A stretch of DNA of 64,000 bases from Acanthochlamys bracteata (lineage: Eukaryota > Streptophyta > Magnoliopsida > Pandanales > Velloziaceae): positions 3,596,001-3,660,000 of the forward strand of contig CM034140.1 in assembly GCA_019914995.1 (NCBI GenBank), written 5' to 3'. Shown here piece by piece: positions 42,217 to 55,200 of the stretch. Each line of letters starts with the position of its first letter. The stretch's first letter is position 1. Made by a program: the position numbers and the translations under genes. The notes below the pieces were generated by a model. It was given only the letters and a program-made list of their open reading frames with translations. It was not told where the DNA came from and ran no database searches.

Positions 42217-42420
42217 ACCGTTTGCCTAAACTTAAGTTTTGTAGCTTTTACCTAAAAGTTACTATTTGTGTGCTTTTGAGCTGAAAGCGGCTATGGGCCT
42301 TTCACTGAAAAGGCGGCTTTAAGTTGAATTATGTTTGCACAAATTTTATTGTACATAGCTTTATGGGGTCTAAAGCTGAAGATATGTTTGGCTAAATTTG
42401 TGTTTACAAAGTGAATGAGA
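42217..42420. repeat. MITE-like segment with GTTTGGC ends
   Basis: Bounded by CACCGTTTGCCTAAACTTAA at the left and ATGTTTGGCTAAATTTGTG at the right, with hairpin-like AGCTTTT/AAAGCT motifs inside. Related to the fragment near 30340. Confidence 0.35.
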
Positions 42421-44264
42421 TACATAATGACTAAGATATCTTTTGGTATATAATCATAAATATGTTATATTTCTGAATCCTCTCGCACATATTATTTAAT
42501 TTTCTTTGAATTTCATACTTTTTTAACATAATAAAATTATTAATATTTTTTAATATTAGTATTTATAAATTTAGTAATAGATATATAATTATTATACATT
42601 TATAATTAATTTATAATAATTAATTTTTTAAATGTATAAATATATTATTGTTTATATATAATGAATAATTAATAAATTAATAATTTGTGAAGAATGAAAA
42701 GTAATACAGTTGTTCATTAACAATTTCAAACAAACTTTCAACTAAAAAGTAATACAACCCTACATTTAGGAATTTCAATATACATACATAGGACAAATAT
42801 AATCATAATAGTCATACAATCATTGTCTAGATATTTCATCAGCACTAACATCACTGCCCTAACCAATTTGTATCAGTCTGATTAATATCTTACTCTTTGG
42901 GTTGAACTCGCTAGCTGTAGATATTGCTTCGTATTTTTAACTAGTGCTTCATATCACATAGAAGCATATTTTGAAGCATCTAAGAGTATTCTCAAAAGAA
43001 GAGTTGAAAACAAAGAACAAATACAAAACCAAAGCAATCCAGCACTAACAGCAAAAACTAGCCAATCTAGAAAATCTCTTTAAGGAATATGAAAGTAAAC
43101 ATTGCTTCAAACAAAAACAAAATTGAGAATTAGAATAACTATCAGCAAACCCACAAAGCACAGGCTAGGTTATGAAAAAACTATATATCAAGCAATTCAT
43201 AAACTTCACTATACATTATAGAATTCTAACAATATTTTTCCAATTTGTAAAACATTCGCAGAATTATGACCATAATCACTTTGTTGTTGTGTGTCCTAGT
43301 ACAACAAGTTAAAACAAAGTTCACTCAGATGATCCTCTTTAGTTCTCTCGCGTAGCTGAGGGTCTAGTTGACCACTGCAACAATGGAATCTCTTTACATG
43401 ACTGGATTCCTATGCTTTCTGGAAGAAGAGATGATCACCCTTTACTTCCCATGAAGGGTGTCCCTGCGACCAATAAATAGTAAGGAGAAGAACATTGTTA
43501 GTTATTAATTTACTAACTGAAGACTTAGTTCAACTTTAAAAGAAAGAAGTGTAAGAGCAGGAATTGCTGACAGTTTATACTATGAAGCTAAGAACTTCGC
43601 AGTAGTTTCACTTGACTAGAAGTTGTCTAATCGCACTTTCACGAATTGTGTCTGAAACTAGCATGTATCCTTTGCTTTCAGATTTTGAAACGAAAAGAAT
43701 ACAATTAAAGCTTAGAAAAGATATCATATGCCAGATGCTACTGTTAGGTAGACAGATGCATTTAAAATCTACTTTTTCTGACATAGTAACACAACAAGAT
43801 AGAATGGTTCCACCCAATTTGCAGACCCTACACTTTATAGATAAGATGACTCCAAAAATTGAAACACAAGTGGACTACATACTTGGTATTTATTGATTTC
43901 ATATACTTATACATGGAACAAGAACCATTTTGTGCTATCAGATACTACCAAACTCTGCATCTTGCAACACCAACATAGCTCTATAGAGCCCTTGGCGATT
44001 TGTAAAAGGCAACTATATAAAACATTACTAGCTAACAACGTTGGTTTTAGCACCTCTTTCTCTGGCATACGGTACAATCATCCAACAAGGAATGAATGCC
44101 TATGCCTCTGTAAAGGGACTTGCAGAATTCTTTTAAAAAAAGATGGTTTACTGTACATAACAAAAAAACACAATTCTATCATAAATAACATATCAAAGAA
44201 CTCTAATGACTCCCATCTATGAGCTTCATCTTGAAACCAATTTGCTTTCCCAGAAAGCAATTTT

Positions 44265-44478
44265 TTAATTCACGTTTTTCAATACACTTTTTATAAGTAT
44301 TTAGAGAGTTTATTTAAAAATTTAGAAAGTATAGAAAAATTCTACGTAGTAAGATCTTTTTATTGCTTATTTTTGTTATTCTTTTGAAGTAAAAAAAGTA
44401 AACCTCGTTTTTCAAAAAGGACAAAAATACCTTCCATCTTAGAAAAGCTTCATTTCAAAAGCACTCCCAAACGCTCCC
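44265..44478. repeat. AT-rich MITE-like repeat, copy E
   Basis: The core CTACGTAGTAAGATCTTTTT parallels the TACGTAATAAAATTTTTTTA core of copies A and B. The right end reversed reads GGGAGCGTTTGGGAGTGCTT, the best-preserved terminus of the family. The left end is CACTTTTTATAAGTATTTAG. Confidence 0.5.
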
Positions 44479-45101
44479 TAAGAAGAATATTTATCATTTC
44501 AAATTTATGAACAAGTGCATTTGAAGGTTTCCGTTTTACATGGCTAAAACATCTCGAGTGAGCTCTCCTCATTTTGCTTTCAATTGGTCTCACTCTAGAT
44601 TTCCTTTCTCTTGGTTGCTAAGTTATAAAGTGCTATGGTACTAACACAAGCTATCAGAGTAATTTTACAAAACCTATGTCATTAGACTTGCTTCTAGTAA
44701 ACCTGATTTGCAATTGGAGTTGACTAGAGTTATATGTAGTAGCAATAATAGGATATTTGAGGCATATGTAAAATTATCTTCCTTGGAACTAAATCAATTG
44801 AAAACCAGTAATCTTCCTCTTATGACAAATGGTTATTAACTTTTATAGCCAATTCTCGATCTATCTTGTTCTTAAAACAAGACATTGGAACTTATTAACT
44901 TCTATTTTGTTCTATTTAGAATAGGAAGTTAGTTTTAATTATGTTAGTTATGATGCACAACAGTGCATAACGAATCCAGTACACCTATGTTCTCAAATTA
45001 GGCATGTAGGATGCTACATTGATTATTAGTTAGTGTTATGACATAGATGCATGTGATAAGGGCATATATATTAAAATATTCTGTATTCCCTTATCCAATT
45101 G

Positions 45102-45380
45102 CAAACTGAGGGAGGCTCGTTTAAGGTGTTTTGATCATGTAAGGTGAAGACCTAAAAATGCCTCGGTTTGAAAAAGTAAAGCCCTCTTAGTCAAAAGAGG
45201 TAGAGAGTGGTAAGAATACTTGGTTAAACACTATTAAGAATAATTTATCTTTTATTGGCTTGATCAAGAATATTACTCCTAGTAAAGCGCTTTCTCAACA
45301 AAGAATTCATGTAGCCAATCTAACCTAGTGAGATAAAAAATTAAAAACTGGTTGTCGTTGTTGACCCTAATCAACTAGAT
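45102..45380 (+). pseudogene. LINE (L1-like) ORF2 C-terminal remnant
   Basis: A plus-strand reading with stops gives KLREARLRCFDHVR, then RPKNAS, KNTWLNTIKNNL and RIHVANLT. This follows the conserved plant LINE tail (LR-RLRWFGHVxRRP, TWxxxIKKDL, RIHVADPT) in order. It is heavily mutated, with no intact frame. Confidence 0.65.
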
Positions 45381-46354
45381 ACTTCTGGAAAGGTAAGAAC
45401 TGAAATAACTAAAACCAAAAAGTTGTATAACATTACTTCCAGTGCGATGCTACTTCTTGCAAAATTAGTATATGTACCTACCTTTTGTGCCCCTTTTTAG
45501 TACATCAATATGAACAATTCCAATATAAAAGCCTTCATCTTACCGCAAAAGTACAAGCAACGATCCACTAACTATTATGCATTGTAACTAGTGCATAGGC
45601 TTTAGACATCTTAATATGTAATGCATTTTGTCACCATATGTTGATGGCATATGACGCTGCTTTATGCGGTCCATGTTGCCTTTGGAAGAAATGTTGGCAG
45701 CGGTACTTTGTTTACCTTTAGAAGTCCACTAACATTGTATGACCAATAAAGTTCGCATGTTCTTGTAGGATTTTATAGAGGACAAATTATGTATTGGGAT
45801 CAGCCTAAAGTTAGGGCTTTGGTTTTGATGTATAGTTTGCAAGCCTCATAATCTATAGCCTATGTAAGAATAAAGATGTAGTTTAGTATATGATTTGTAG
45901 TTATGAGAATATCAATGTATTCAGTATTTGATTTATAGCTAGTAGATTGTTGTCGGATGTACTAATGGGTGGAATATCAGAACTTCTTAGACTCTATAAA
46001 TATACTGTAATTTCGTTATTTTGAACTACGGAAGAAATGAATTAAGTTTTCTTTGATTTTCTTCATTTGAGTAATTAAGTCTAGTTTATTACTTGCGTAA
46101 AATTGTAGTAACTCTATCTGTTGCCAGTGGTATTTTCACGTATGTTGGATTGCCAACATCGTGTCTCAAAGGTTGGAATTGTGCTGAAACGACCATAATT
46201 AAGAAGACAATGGTGCTTTATGGCTGTCACATTCATCTTCAGTAAACTCTGGCATTTCATCAAAATACGGGGATGGTGAAACAGCTCTAATGAGCTACAG
46301 GACAATGAGTGGTGTCATCCCTTTAATACTAAATGTTACGAACAACTTCAACAT

Positions 46355-46440
46355 CTCTATGTCAAACCCCTTTTGGCAATATAGCCTTTTAGCCAACCTC
46401 ACCTTGTGGGATAAGGCCAAATTGTTATTGTGACTGCACT
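46355..46440 (+). pseudogene. Second LINE tail fragment
   Basis: The sequence around 46375-46430 reads as ANLTLWDKAKLLL, matching the VADPTLWDKGL-type end of the same LINE class. It is short and isolated. A further faint copy (GTTGACCCAAACTTAGTTTG) is near 46655. Confidence 0.4.
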
Positions 46441-47468
46441 CTTTTGAAAAAGATTTTGTTTTCAGTTTAGGGCACGCATAAAAAATATAGTGCCTATGAA
46501 ATTCACTTGAAGGATGTTTACTGAAGTTCTCTCGTTGATTCCTTCAACAAAGATTGCATTTCGTGGTTGAAATAGATTTATGTTACTATTTCGTTTTCAG
46601 GCCCGTCTAGCAACTGTTGAATAGGTTAGACATTAATATAACTCTAGCACCTTAGTTGACCCAAACTTAGTTTGGTTCAGTTCTTAATTCCATCTAGTTT
46701 CCTTATGGTGATCCTTTACTGATTCTTTTAATATTCATGGTTGCTAAAAAATTGATTAATAATGCTCTAACTGGAGAAAATGAATGTATATCAGTTCATT
46801 TTAAGTCTTTGACCAGGTTGAGCTGTTGCCCTGTCTGCATTAGATTATAGGATTGCAACGAAAGAGCAGTAAATACTATTGTCTGCTTGCATAAACAAAT
46901 ACTTGCGTAGGAGCTGCTTTGCCTATGAAACACTTTTAGTAGTAGTCTAGGATGTCATTGATGGAAATTGTTCTTTTTGGATAACCTCAAGTATGGTTAC
47001 ATTGTTATAGGCAATTAATACTCTTTGTAATCGTACTATGTGCTAGCATGAGTCACTGCAATTGAAAATTTTCTTGAAATAGAGTACAAGTTAGAAGGTT
47101 CATATCCAAGATTCTTTTATGTGATATGGAATGATAGTTTTAATTGAGTTTCTTCTTTGCTGATCATTGACAAGTATTGAGTGTTATTATTGGTTTCTTA
47201 AACACATCTTTGGATATGTTCCTTACAAAAGCACTTTGCACGCGATGCCATCCTATTAATTTGAGACAGGATCTTATGCTCATATACTGGCATTTCTTGC
47301 AGAAACATTTGACTTGTTACTGTGGTACACACTACTACATATATTGTTCTTGTAGTTGTGCATCTTTGGTCCTTTATTTGACCTATGTACGCTTTGGCTA
47401 TAGACATGATTCTTCTTGAATAATGTCCATCAATTCAAATAACATTTATCTGTGTTTTCTTGAAGCAG

Positions 47469-47655
47469 GTATGTGCTTCCTGCGGTCGATTTTGCAGGAA
47501 ATAATATTGCTGTCTTTAAACCAGACGGACACATTTTATGTATTTCTGGGACACTTTGAAATTCGTCTTCCGATTCTGAATTCTGCCAGCATGTTGACGG
47601 AGAGGCGGTAGACATCTGTCATTGTTCATTGCTAGCTATGTTCGTTCTCTCGTAA
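47469..47655 (+). pseudogene. Orphan exon-like segment of unknown origin
   Basis: It follows a pyrimidine-rich tract and AAGCAG acceptor (47463-47468). The frame gives YVLPAVDFAGNNIAVFKPDG then HILCISGTL, a TGA at 47557, and on in the same frame NSSSDSEFCQHVDGEAVDIC to TAA at 47653. Composition looks like real protein, but there is no partner exon nearby and the frame carries a stop. Probably a gene relic. I do not recognise the family. Confidence 0.3.
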
Positions 47656-50600
47656 CAGTTTGTTGAAAATACATGTTCCTTTTACATCATCTTGAGGCGT
47701 ATGCTCTTTCAATTATTGTAATTCATGTAGGTAATTCAAAACGCAAAGCATGTAGTTTATCCTATAGACATTTATGAGTTGATCTCAAGCTATTTAATCA
47801 TGGAGAACTCAAGCCTCAAGGTGATACCTGCATGTATAGTAGCTCTTTTATGATGTGCTGGTTCAATTTTAGGGTAAACAAGTTTTAAGTTTAGGGTAAA
47901 CAAACTTATTTAGGTGAGCAGGACTAGATGATGCTTAACTACTGTTTAGAAAATGGAAATGACTTGACGGTTAGGATAAAAAGGTTTAATTTGGGATAGC
48001 CAGATTCAATTTTAAAGTTGAATGAATACTTTGTCTAGACAATGTGTAACGGATGCACTGGAATGGTTCCAACCAAATTCCACTACGATGTATATCGAAG
48101 AAGAGTTTCTACTTATTAGTTTAGTCCAGCCAAATTCAATTTGAGCGAAGGAATGGTTCTAACTTGTGGTGAGGTTCTTTCTGCCAACTGAACAGAGTAG
48201 GACTTTTTATAAAATATCTATGCTCGATTTTAATTTTCTTTTCTTCTTAAATTGATGTAGGAACTGAATTCTAGAGTTTAGAATATGTAACAACAATCTA
48301 ATCATATTCTTTGTCCGCAAGTTTTATAGTGGTTTGCACGCTGGAAACTAAATAAATATCAATAGCAATATCTTAATTGAATTCAAGTTGTATTAGTGAT
48401 GTTTATTATAATACAAGTATTAGATGTATGAAAATAGAACTACGTCAATGATAAAGACACTTTAATCACTAGTCTCGCGAAAAAGCCAGTAAGTGCCCTT
48501 TTTCTAGAAACAATAATGAAAAAATATCTAAAATTTTTTTTGGTTGACAGATTGCAGGTGATTGTGTGTGTAGCAAGTGTGCTTAGTTTATTTAATTATT
48601 AAGATTTGTTTTAGATTTATAGTATTATTTCAAATGATTCCAAAGGGCCATTTTCAATGTTTATTTTTTATTGGCTTTCTGAAATTGAACATTCTTTATG
48701 TTGTTCTCATATATTGCTTTTCATATATTTGTCATATTCTTTTAAGAAAAATGACATAACTAACTTTCAATTTTACTTTCCTAATTGTACCACAATTAGA
48801 AAGACCGACTTCACGAAAAATAAAATGTTCTGCGTTGTCACACCATTATTCTCTTTCTATTCAAAGGAATGAACTCGAGTTCAATCTCACACATATGTTG
48901 AACATGAACGCTTTTAAGTTATAGATACAACTTAATCTGTCATACTAAATTAAAATTTTACTAACAAAGCATTAAACTTTATTAAATATATATATGTAGT
49001 TCTTAACAACTGTGTTTGAAAGCAACTAGTTTTGAAAACAACTGTGCTCTTTTTTTTTCATGAAAAGCAGGAGTCCAGCTAGCAAGTACTAAGCAGAAAA
49101 GTTATGCTAATTCCTTACAACAATCTTTAATTTTACTGAAAGCAACATTCATTCTAATAAAAATCCTTACTAAATTGTAGCAGCTTTAGCTAATCACTGA
49201 TCCATAAGCAAGAAACAATATATATGAAAATACTTAGGAATCCTACCAACTTCTTTTTTTCTTCTTAAAGAATTATTAAACTTAATAATTCCCAGTCATA
49301 CACCAGATTGATAATTGAACAATTAGAAGCGGAACATAGATTCCCTGAGCTTTGTGGCTTTGAGTTAGTTGTTCAGCATCTGGCTTTATTAGCCTAACGG
49401 TTATTATGAATCCTTTATACACAAACTTCTAAGCTATAAAAAATGATGAGAGATTATTGGTTTACCAACACAATGTTTTCCTAGAAATTGACATTGAAAA
49501 CTTGCGTGATTCAAGCTTTTGTCTCGAAAAGCCTGCATGTGTTTAAAGGGCCATTCAAAAGGAAAGTATCAATCCAAATTTCATAGACATCCGAAGGTAA
49601 AGTACACAAAATATCAACACATGAAGCACCAGAGTAATGTAAAACATGTGTTTGCATTATACTTCAAAAGTTGCAGATGGAATGCTTACATTACTTTGTG
49701 CCATCAGCAGAAAATAAAAAGATAAGTATTGCGCCAAGAATAGTAATATTAAATGTTACCTTCAAAGTTGTAATAATAACTCTCTTTTGGTAGATGAGGT
49801 CTTGTCCATCTGCTTCTGAATTTACTTCTCTAGTTACTTCTGGTGCTTAGCAGTTTCTGAAGTCAAATAGGACCACAAGCACACATGCCTTAAATGTACT
49901 ACCATATACAGATTTCTCTACACTATAAAGAACTACAGATACAGAGGTAAGAGTGAAAATCACTACCTTTCTACATGAAAACAACAGTTAGCATCTGTTT
50001 ATTATGTACATGATGCTGGTATAAAGAGCATAGACAAAGTGTAGGCTAACGACAATATGAAGCTAATGCAAGTTAAGAATGCATGATTGCTTCATTGGAT
50101 AGGTGGCATCCTGCTTATGACATATCGACTATGGGTACACTACACAGCAGGGCTCTCAGCTGCCATGATTAATGAGTAAAGATATGATGCCAAGCATGCA
50201 TATAAAAACAAATCAATCTGCATTCCAAACAAGTCTGAGAAGTTAGAACCCAAAGACATGATAATAGCAAGAATTTAAAAGATAAATGAACGATATGTCA
50301 CTTTTATTTGCAAGATCCATATGAATACAGCAACTGAACAAAATAATCAATATATTTCAAGACAAGACCATAGCAAGAAGCCACTCCCCATCGCATGAAC
50401 ATAAGATGCAACAATCAGAAGAGCAACATTGTAATGGAATGAGGAACTTCTCACCAAAAGAATATGTGATCTGTTACTGAATCAAATGCTGCACCAGATT
50501 CCAACGAAATTCACATATTTTCCCCCAAAAAATTCCAAGCAGAAGATTGGTAGCATGGGCTGTCTATTTGCTTCTGTACACTATGAAACAGTTGAGATGG

Positions 50601-50664
50601 GCTCCCCCATCCCTTCTTCCTCACAAAAAAACAGCAGAAATGAACTCCTCCTTACATAGCTAAA

Positions 50665-51636
50665 CTAAGCAGCATACTCATTCTCAAGAACCGGTTGTGT
50701 GCGTGTCCCTGTTGCCACAGGTGCTTGCGTATCCCCTACTCGAGACGTCCCTAATGCCTCGCCAACTTCAGCCTGTTGTTCCATCTTCTCCAACTTCTTT
50801 GTGCGCTGATATCTACTACAGCATATCGCAAGCAATGCCAGTAAAATTAACCCCAGCAAACCAGCTACCACACCAACCACAATCTTCCATACTTTCGAAC
50901 TCTTATGATGCTTCTTCATGCTACTTGGTCCTGGCCCTGGCCCTGGGCCAGCACTTGGAGCTGGTGAAGGAGCAAGCCCTGTTGAATTCACCACAATGGA
51001 GAAATGCCCCTGCCGGAATGTTGAACATACATTGCCTGGACCCAAATCCCCAAACTCCTGTGACCCATCAAGATTGATCAATAGACACTGAGGAGTAGAT
51101 CCGCTAAGCGGTGAACGGTTAAGAGTACCAAAATTGATTGATATGGGCGACCCTGAGGCCACAAAAGTGAGCTCTGGCAACTGGGTAGCTGACAAATTTG
51201 AAGCATTGTAGACAAGAAGGCCAAGAACAGGAGCAAGGTAGGTGAATCCAGGTACGGAATAATAAAATGAAGACCAATTGCCAAGATTCTGATAGACTAA
51301 AGCTACTCGCCGGACATACGGCTGCACAACAACGCCTACCGGAATGCTGAACTCCTTGTAACTCTTAACCCCTCTACCTTTAAGGCTTCCACTCCGCAAT
51401 CTCACTACTGAAACGGCAATGCCGGTGAGGTTATCGGGCACTGTCCCATCATAGATTCTCCCTGTCCGAGGCCGGCCATCAAAAGCCTGGAAAGCGTAAT
51501 CTTGTAGCAGAGAATCCAATGCCCTTGCTGAACTAGTAGATGAATTTTGCGCCTTGTACTGGTGAGTCGAGAGAGTTCCCAGTAATGCAAGGAGCAGAAA
51601 GAAGCAGCGGATTGACGAATTCATTGAAACATGCAA
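50665..51636 (-). CDS. DUF1191 type-I membrane protein
   Basis: Intronless ORF of 323 aa. The N-terminal hydrophobic stretch CFFLLLALLGTLST (11-24) is a signal peptide. The ectodomain carries the family hallmarks ARALDSLLQDYAFQAF, RIYDGTVPDNLTGI, LRSGSLKGRGV, ALVYQNLGNW and YLAPVLGLLVYNASNLSA, with several N-glycosylation sites. GNVCSTFRQGHFSIVV closes the domain. A Pro/Gly/Ser linker (222-238) precedes a transmembrane helix (about 250-273) and a 50-residue cytosolic tail rich in Glu and Lys. The layout suggests a plasma-membrane or secretory-pathway protein exposed to the cell wall. DUF1191 proteins have no established function that I know of. Translation may begin at Met1 or Met5; both leave the signal peptide whole. 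Confidence 0.93.
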   Translation of the reverse strand: MHVSMNSSIRCFFLLLALLGTLSTHQYKAQNSSTSSARALDSLLQDYAFQAFDGRPRTGRIYDGTVPDNLTGIAVSVVRLRSGSLKGRGVKSYKEFSIPVGVVVQPYVRRVALVYQNLGNWSSFYYSVPGFTYLAPVLGLLVYNASNLSATQLPELTFVASGSPISINFGTLNRSPLSGSTPQCLLINLDGSQEFGDLGPGNVCSTFRQGHFSIVVNSTGLAPSPAPSAGPGPGPGPSSMKKHHKSSKVWKIVVGVVAGLLGLILLALLAICCSRYQRTKKLEKMEQQAEVGEALGTSRVGDTQAPVATGTRTQPVLENEYAA

Positions 51637-52230
51637 CCCCCCAAAAAATAAATCGATTCCAAAGTCGCTTTTCTACCGAAGATTTAGGGCTCAAATCCCT
51701 AAAAATGGTTTCAGTGGCAGAAATCTCTCGCCACCTTCAGCATGAATAAAAGGAACTAAGCAGCATTGAACCCGAAACAACAATCATTCCAAGCAAAAAT
51801 AGACCTTTTCAACCACAGAGTCTTCAGAAGAAAAGATTTCTCTTCTTCAGTAAATCCTCCACCAATGCTGGTATTTCTTCAACAAAACCAAGACCAAAAT
51901 GAATCCAACAAAACCGAAAAATCGAAATTTAATCGATTTTCAAGAAATCTCAGCTACCAAAAACCCAAATTTCCAAGTTCATTCGCCGTAACTCGAACAC
52001 TGATCAACACACACTCCAACTCTTTCACAGATCTCGCTTGAAACAATCAGGAATATCTAACCACAATCCCTCGATAACCTTCTCGCCTCCAACACAACAA
52101 TCAAGAACACCGGAAAAAAGAAATCTCATAAACAAATAATTGATCACAAATAACAAAAAATAATAAAAATGAGGGAGACTGAGTTCACGAGTTTGTGCAG
52201 GAGAAAACACCACACTGATAAACCCCGCTG
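51637..52230. other. 5' leader and proximal promoter of DUF1191 gene
   Basis: Sense-strand reading is T- and C-rich, as in a long 5' UTR, possibly with an intron. Overlapping ORFs on both strands have no recognisable features. No clear TATA box was assigned. Confidence 0.4.
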
Positions 52231-55200
52231 TCAAATTTTCTAAATGACCACAATACCCTTTGTACTTTTTTTAACTTTTAGCACCTTTACCTAACGTTTA
52301 AATTCCTCTTTAACCCCTTTCTATTTTCCAGCGAAGCTTCTAAGAGACAAAAATTTCGTCTTCTTAAACATTCCAGGGACTTTCATAGAAAAGTTTAGCA
52401 GTCAAAGTTTGACCGTAAGACGAAATTGTTCATTAATAACTTATCGGCCTACGACGCGGAAGTAAATATCAAAAATATATATTATCAAGAAATGAGTTAT
52501 AATAATTAATGCTATCAAAAGTAAATCTTATAAAAATAATTCTGATATTCTTTTATGTAATTAAACTAAAATAAAACTAATTTATTAAAAAAAAGAGTGA
52601 AGAACACACTTAAATCTCAACAGGAAACTAAAATGCAAGACGAAAGTGAAAGTAAAAATAAAAACTAAAATTAGTGAAAAATAATCATTTAATTTTACCT
52701 ATTTAGATATATTAGTAATATTAAAGATTTAACCCTGTTTAGAATTTGGATAGAAGATAAATTCAATTAGTAATGAAACTCAAATATGATTTTTGAGTTA
52801 TATTAACCATATCTTTTATTAATATAAATTACTTTTAAAAGTTTTATTAATAAAATTTAGATCAATTTTGATTAATATAATTTTAAACTAATATAATGTA
52901 ATTTTAAAAAATAAATTACTTATTTAATAGAAAAAGTGATTATATAGTAAATATATAATAAAATAATTAAAAGTAAACTTAGTATATAACTTATAAATTC
53001 TTATAACAAAATTCAATATATGCTAATTTTTAAAATTTTTGAAAAATATTTCAAAATAGAAAAGAATAGTAAAGAAAGTAAAATTTGAAAATTATTTTAT
53101 TTCGCTGGAGTGTAAGTATTTCATCCTACAAAGATTAAAATACAAAATAGTTTAAATTTTCATTCATCTTAATTAAATTTGTCAAACAAGATTAACGAGA
53201 TAAACTAGTTAACTTCATGTCCAATTTCTATTTTATCTCATCCAAATATAATAATATTGAAGAATATGTTTAGGAATACTTTTCGACTTCATTTTTATTT
53301 CAATTTTATGTTTTCTTATAAATCGTCAATAATATTATACAAATTGGATAAAATATAAAAAATTTCTACATCAAAATATATTAACACTAAAGAAGATTCA
53401 GTGTGTTTCATAGTTGTAAAAATCGGACCGGACATTGAACTGAAAAATTATTCGGATCAACGGATCACGGGTTGATTCGAGTTGACCCGTCGGGTCAATG
53501 GGTTGAATTATCATGTCAAAATACTAAAGCGTTGACGGTAGTACGAACGCTTATTATTTCAAAAGAAAAAATAATAAATTTTTTCTTTGTTAGAAGGCAT
53601 AAAAAAAATAAACTAACAAAAAAGATAAAGAAAAACAAAAAAATATTTTAAATATAAATTTCAAAATAAATTCTTTGTTTTAAAATAATTTTGTTATTTT
53701 TCTTATAATTTAACAAAATTAGTAATATAAAAATTTAAAAATTACTAATAATAAATATTTACAAATAAAATATAACAAACTTATTTTTTTTAATTATCAT
53801 ATCCGATTATAAAATATAAGCTACATATTATTTTTCAATATAAAATTACTAATAATTATTTTTACATCAATATATCACAAATTTAAATTTTTTAAAATTT
53901 AATTTAATCCGGTTCGATTCGGACGAGCGGGTTGACCGGATCGAAACGAATCAGAACGGATCGTTACATAAACGGTTTTATTATAAATTCGGATCGGTTT
54001 ACGCTAGTCGACGATTTCCGGATCAACCCGGACGGACCAGTTCGGATTTTACAACTATGGTGTGTCCTGTCCCCGACTTACGTCGGGACACTAGCAATTT
54101 CATAAGTAAGGAAAATCGTCCGAACTGGCCATTTTTTTATTATTTGTAAAATAAAAAAATAGCACTTCCCCAACCTCCAGAATATTCTGGAAAGGATAAC
54201 ATTTAATTGGGCTTGAGCCTATGAAGAATCGGCCCATTAGCATTTAATGATGGAATTCTTTTATTAAAATGGAGGGTTGGAATTAATTGATCTCCAGCTC
54301 ATTCAATAGCCCCATAAATGAGTAGATATATAATCTGAAACGTTTTATTATTTCTTTTATTTAAATGTATTGCCTTTATTTGTTTTTTAGAGTTAATTCC
54401 TTCTAATTCATAAAATTTTGGAGAATGTTTAAAAAGCTAATAAATGTTATACTAATGGTGAGTTTTTATTTGTTTTTTTTTTAGGAAGACAGATGAAATA
54501 TCTAATTAAGTATTGAAAATGAATTAGTGTATCAAAACTTTTGTGGCCATTTTTAAAAGGAATTTAGATGAACCTCAAGAATAACTCGCTATTAATAGTA
54601 CTATTGTAATCATGCTATTTGTTACTGTAGAGAATTTATGCAAAAAAAAAATAACCAAGAAATATCATACATACAAACACAAATTCTTACATAAAAAACC
54701 ATCAAAACACAACAATCCTAGAGCACACAGAAGGGTTTTTTCGAATCATATCAGATAAATTTTTATATTTATTTATATAAAATTATTTGTTATAAATTTA
54801 TTAAATTTATTTGTATATATTTTTCTTTATAATTTTATCTGTAATTTTTATATCTTAAAAATTTTATAAATGATTGAATATTTTTTTAAAATGTGAAAAG
54901 TTTTTGAGAATAAAATGTGAAAGTTTTTGGGGAAAACTTGAGAGATATACTATTATTTACCCATTTGTTAGAACCGATTTGTTGGAATGTGAAGAGATGT
55001 TTCGTGATTTGGTTTTGCATGAGAGAGTACAAACCTCTATGTTAGATGAGCTGTGAAAAAAATCAATCTAACGATATAATAGATATCCAGTCCAGCCTGT
55101 ATTATGTCGGTGCATGTGCTTCTTCCTATCTATGAACATGTTCATTACTGCGTTAAGTGAAAGGAAAAAAAAGGATAATAATATAATAGCGATTAAGAGT

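Larger units (their letters stand above)
41504..50600. other. Gene-poor 9-kb region with LINE relics
   Basis: After the NDUFA1 3' flank I find a TTTGGC-type MITE-like segment (42217-42420), an AT-rich repeat (44265-44478), two LINE tail remnants (45102-45380 and 46355-46440) and an orphan exon-like piece (47469-47655). ORFs at 43608-44260 on both strands have no recognisable domain. The remainder is plain AT-rich sequence. Confidence 0.55.

Noticed and set aside
43608..44260. Overlapping ORFs on both strands (94, 109, 69 and 60 codons)
   Set aside because: Neither strand gives a recognisable domain or splice structure, and the frames compete with each other.
50697..51077. 126-codon plus-strand ORF antisense to the DUF1191 gene
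   Set aside because: A shadow of the confirmed minus-strand coding sequence.
54874..55056. 60-codon ORF with a protein-like C-terminus
   Set aside because: No family resemblance, AT-rich lead-in, and no splice or promoter context.
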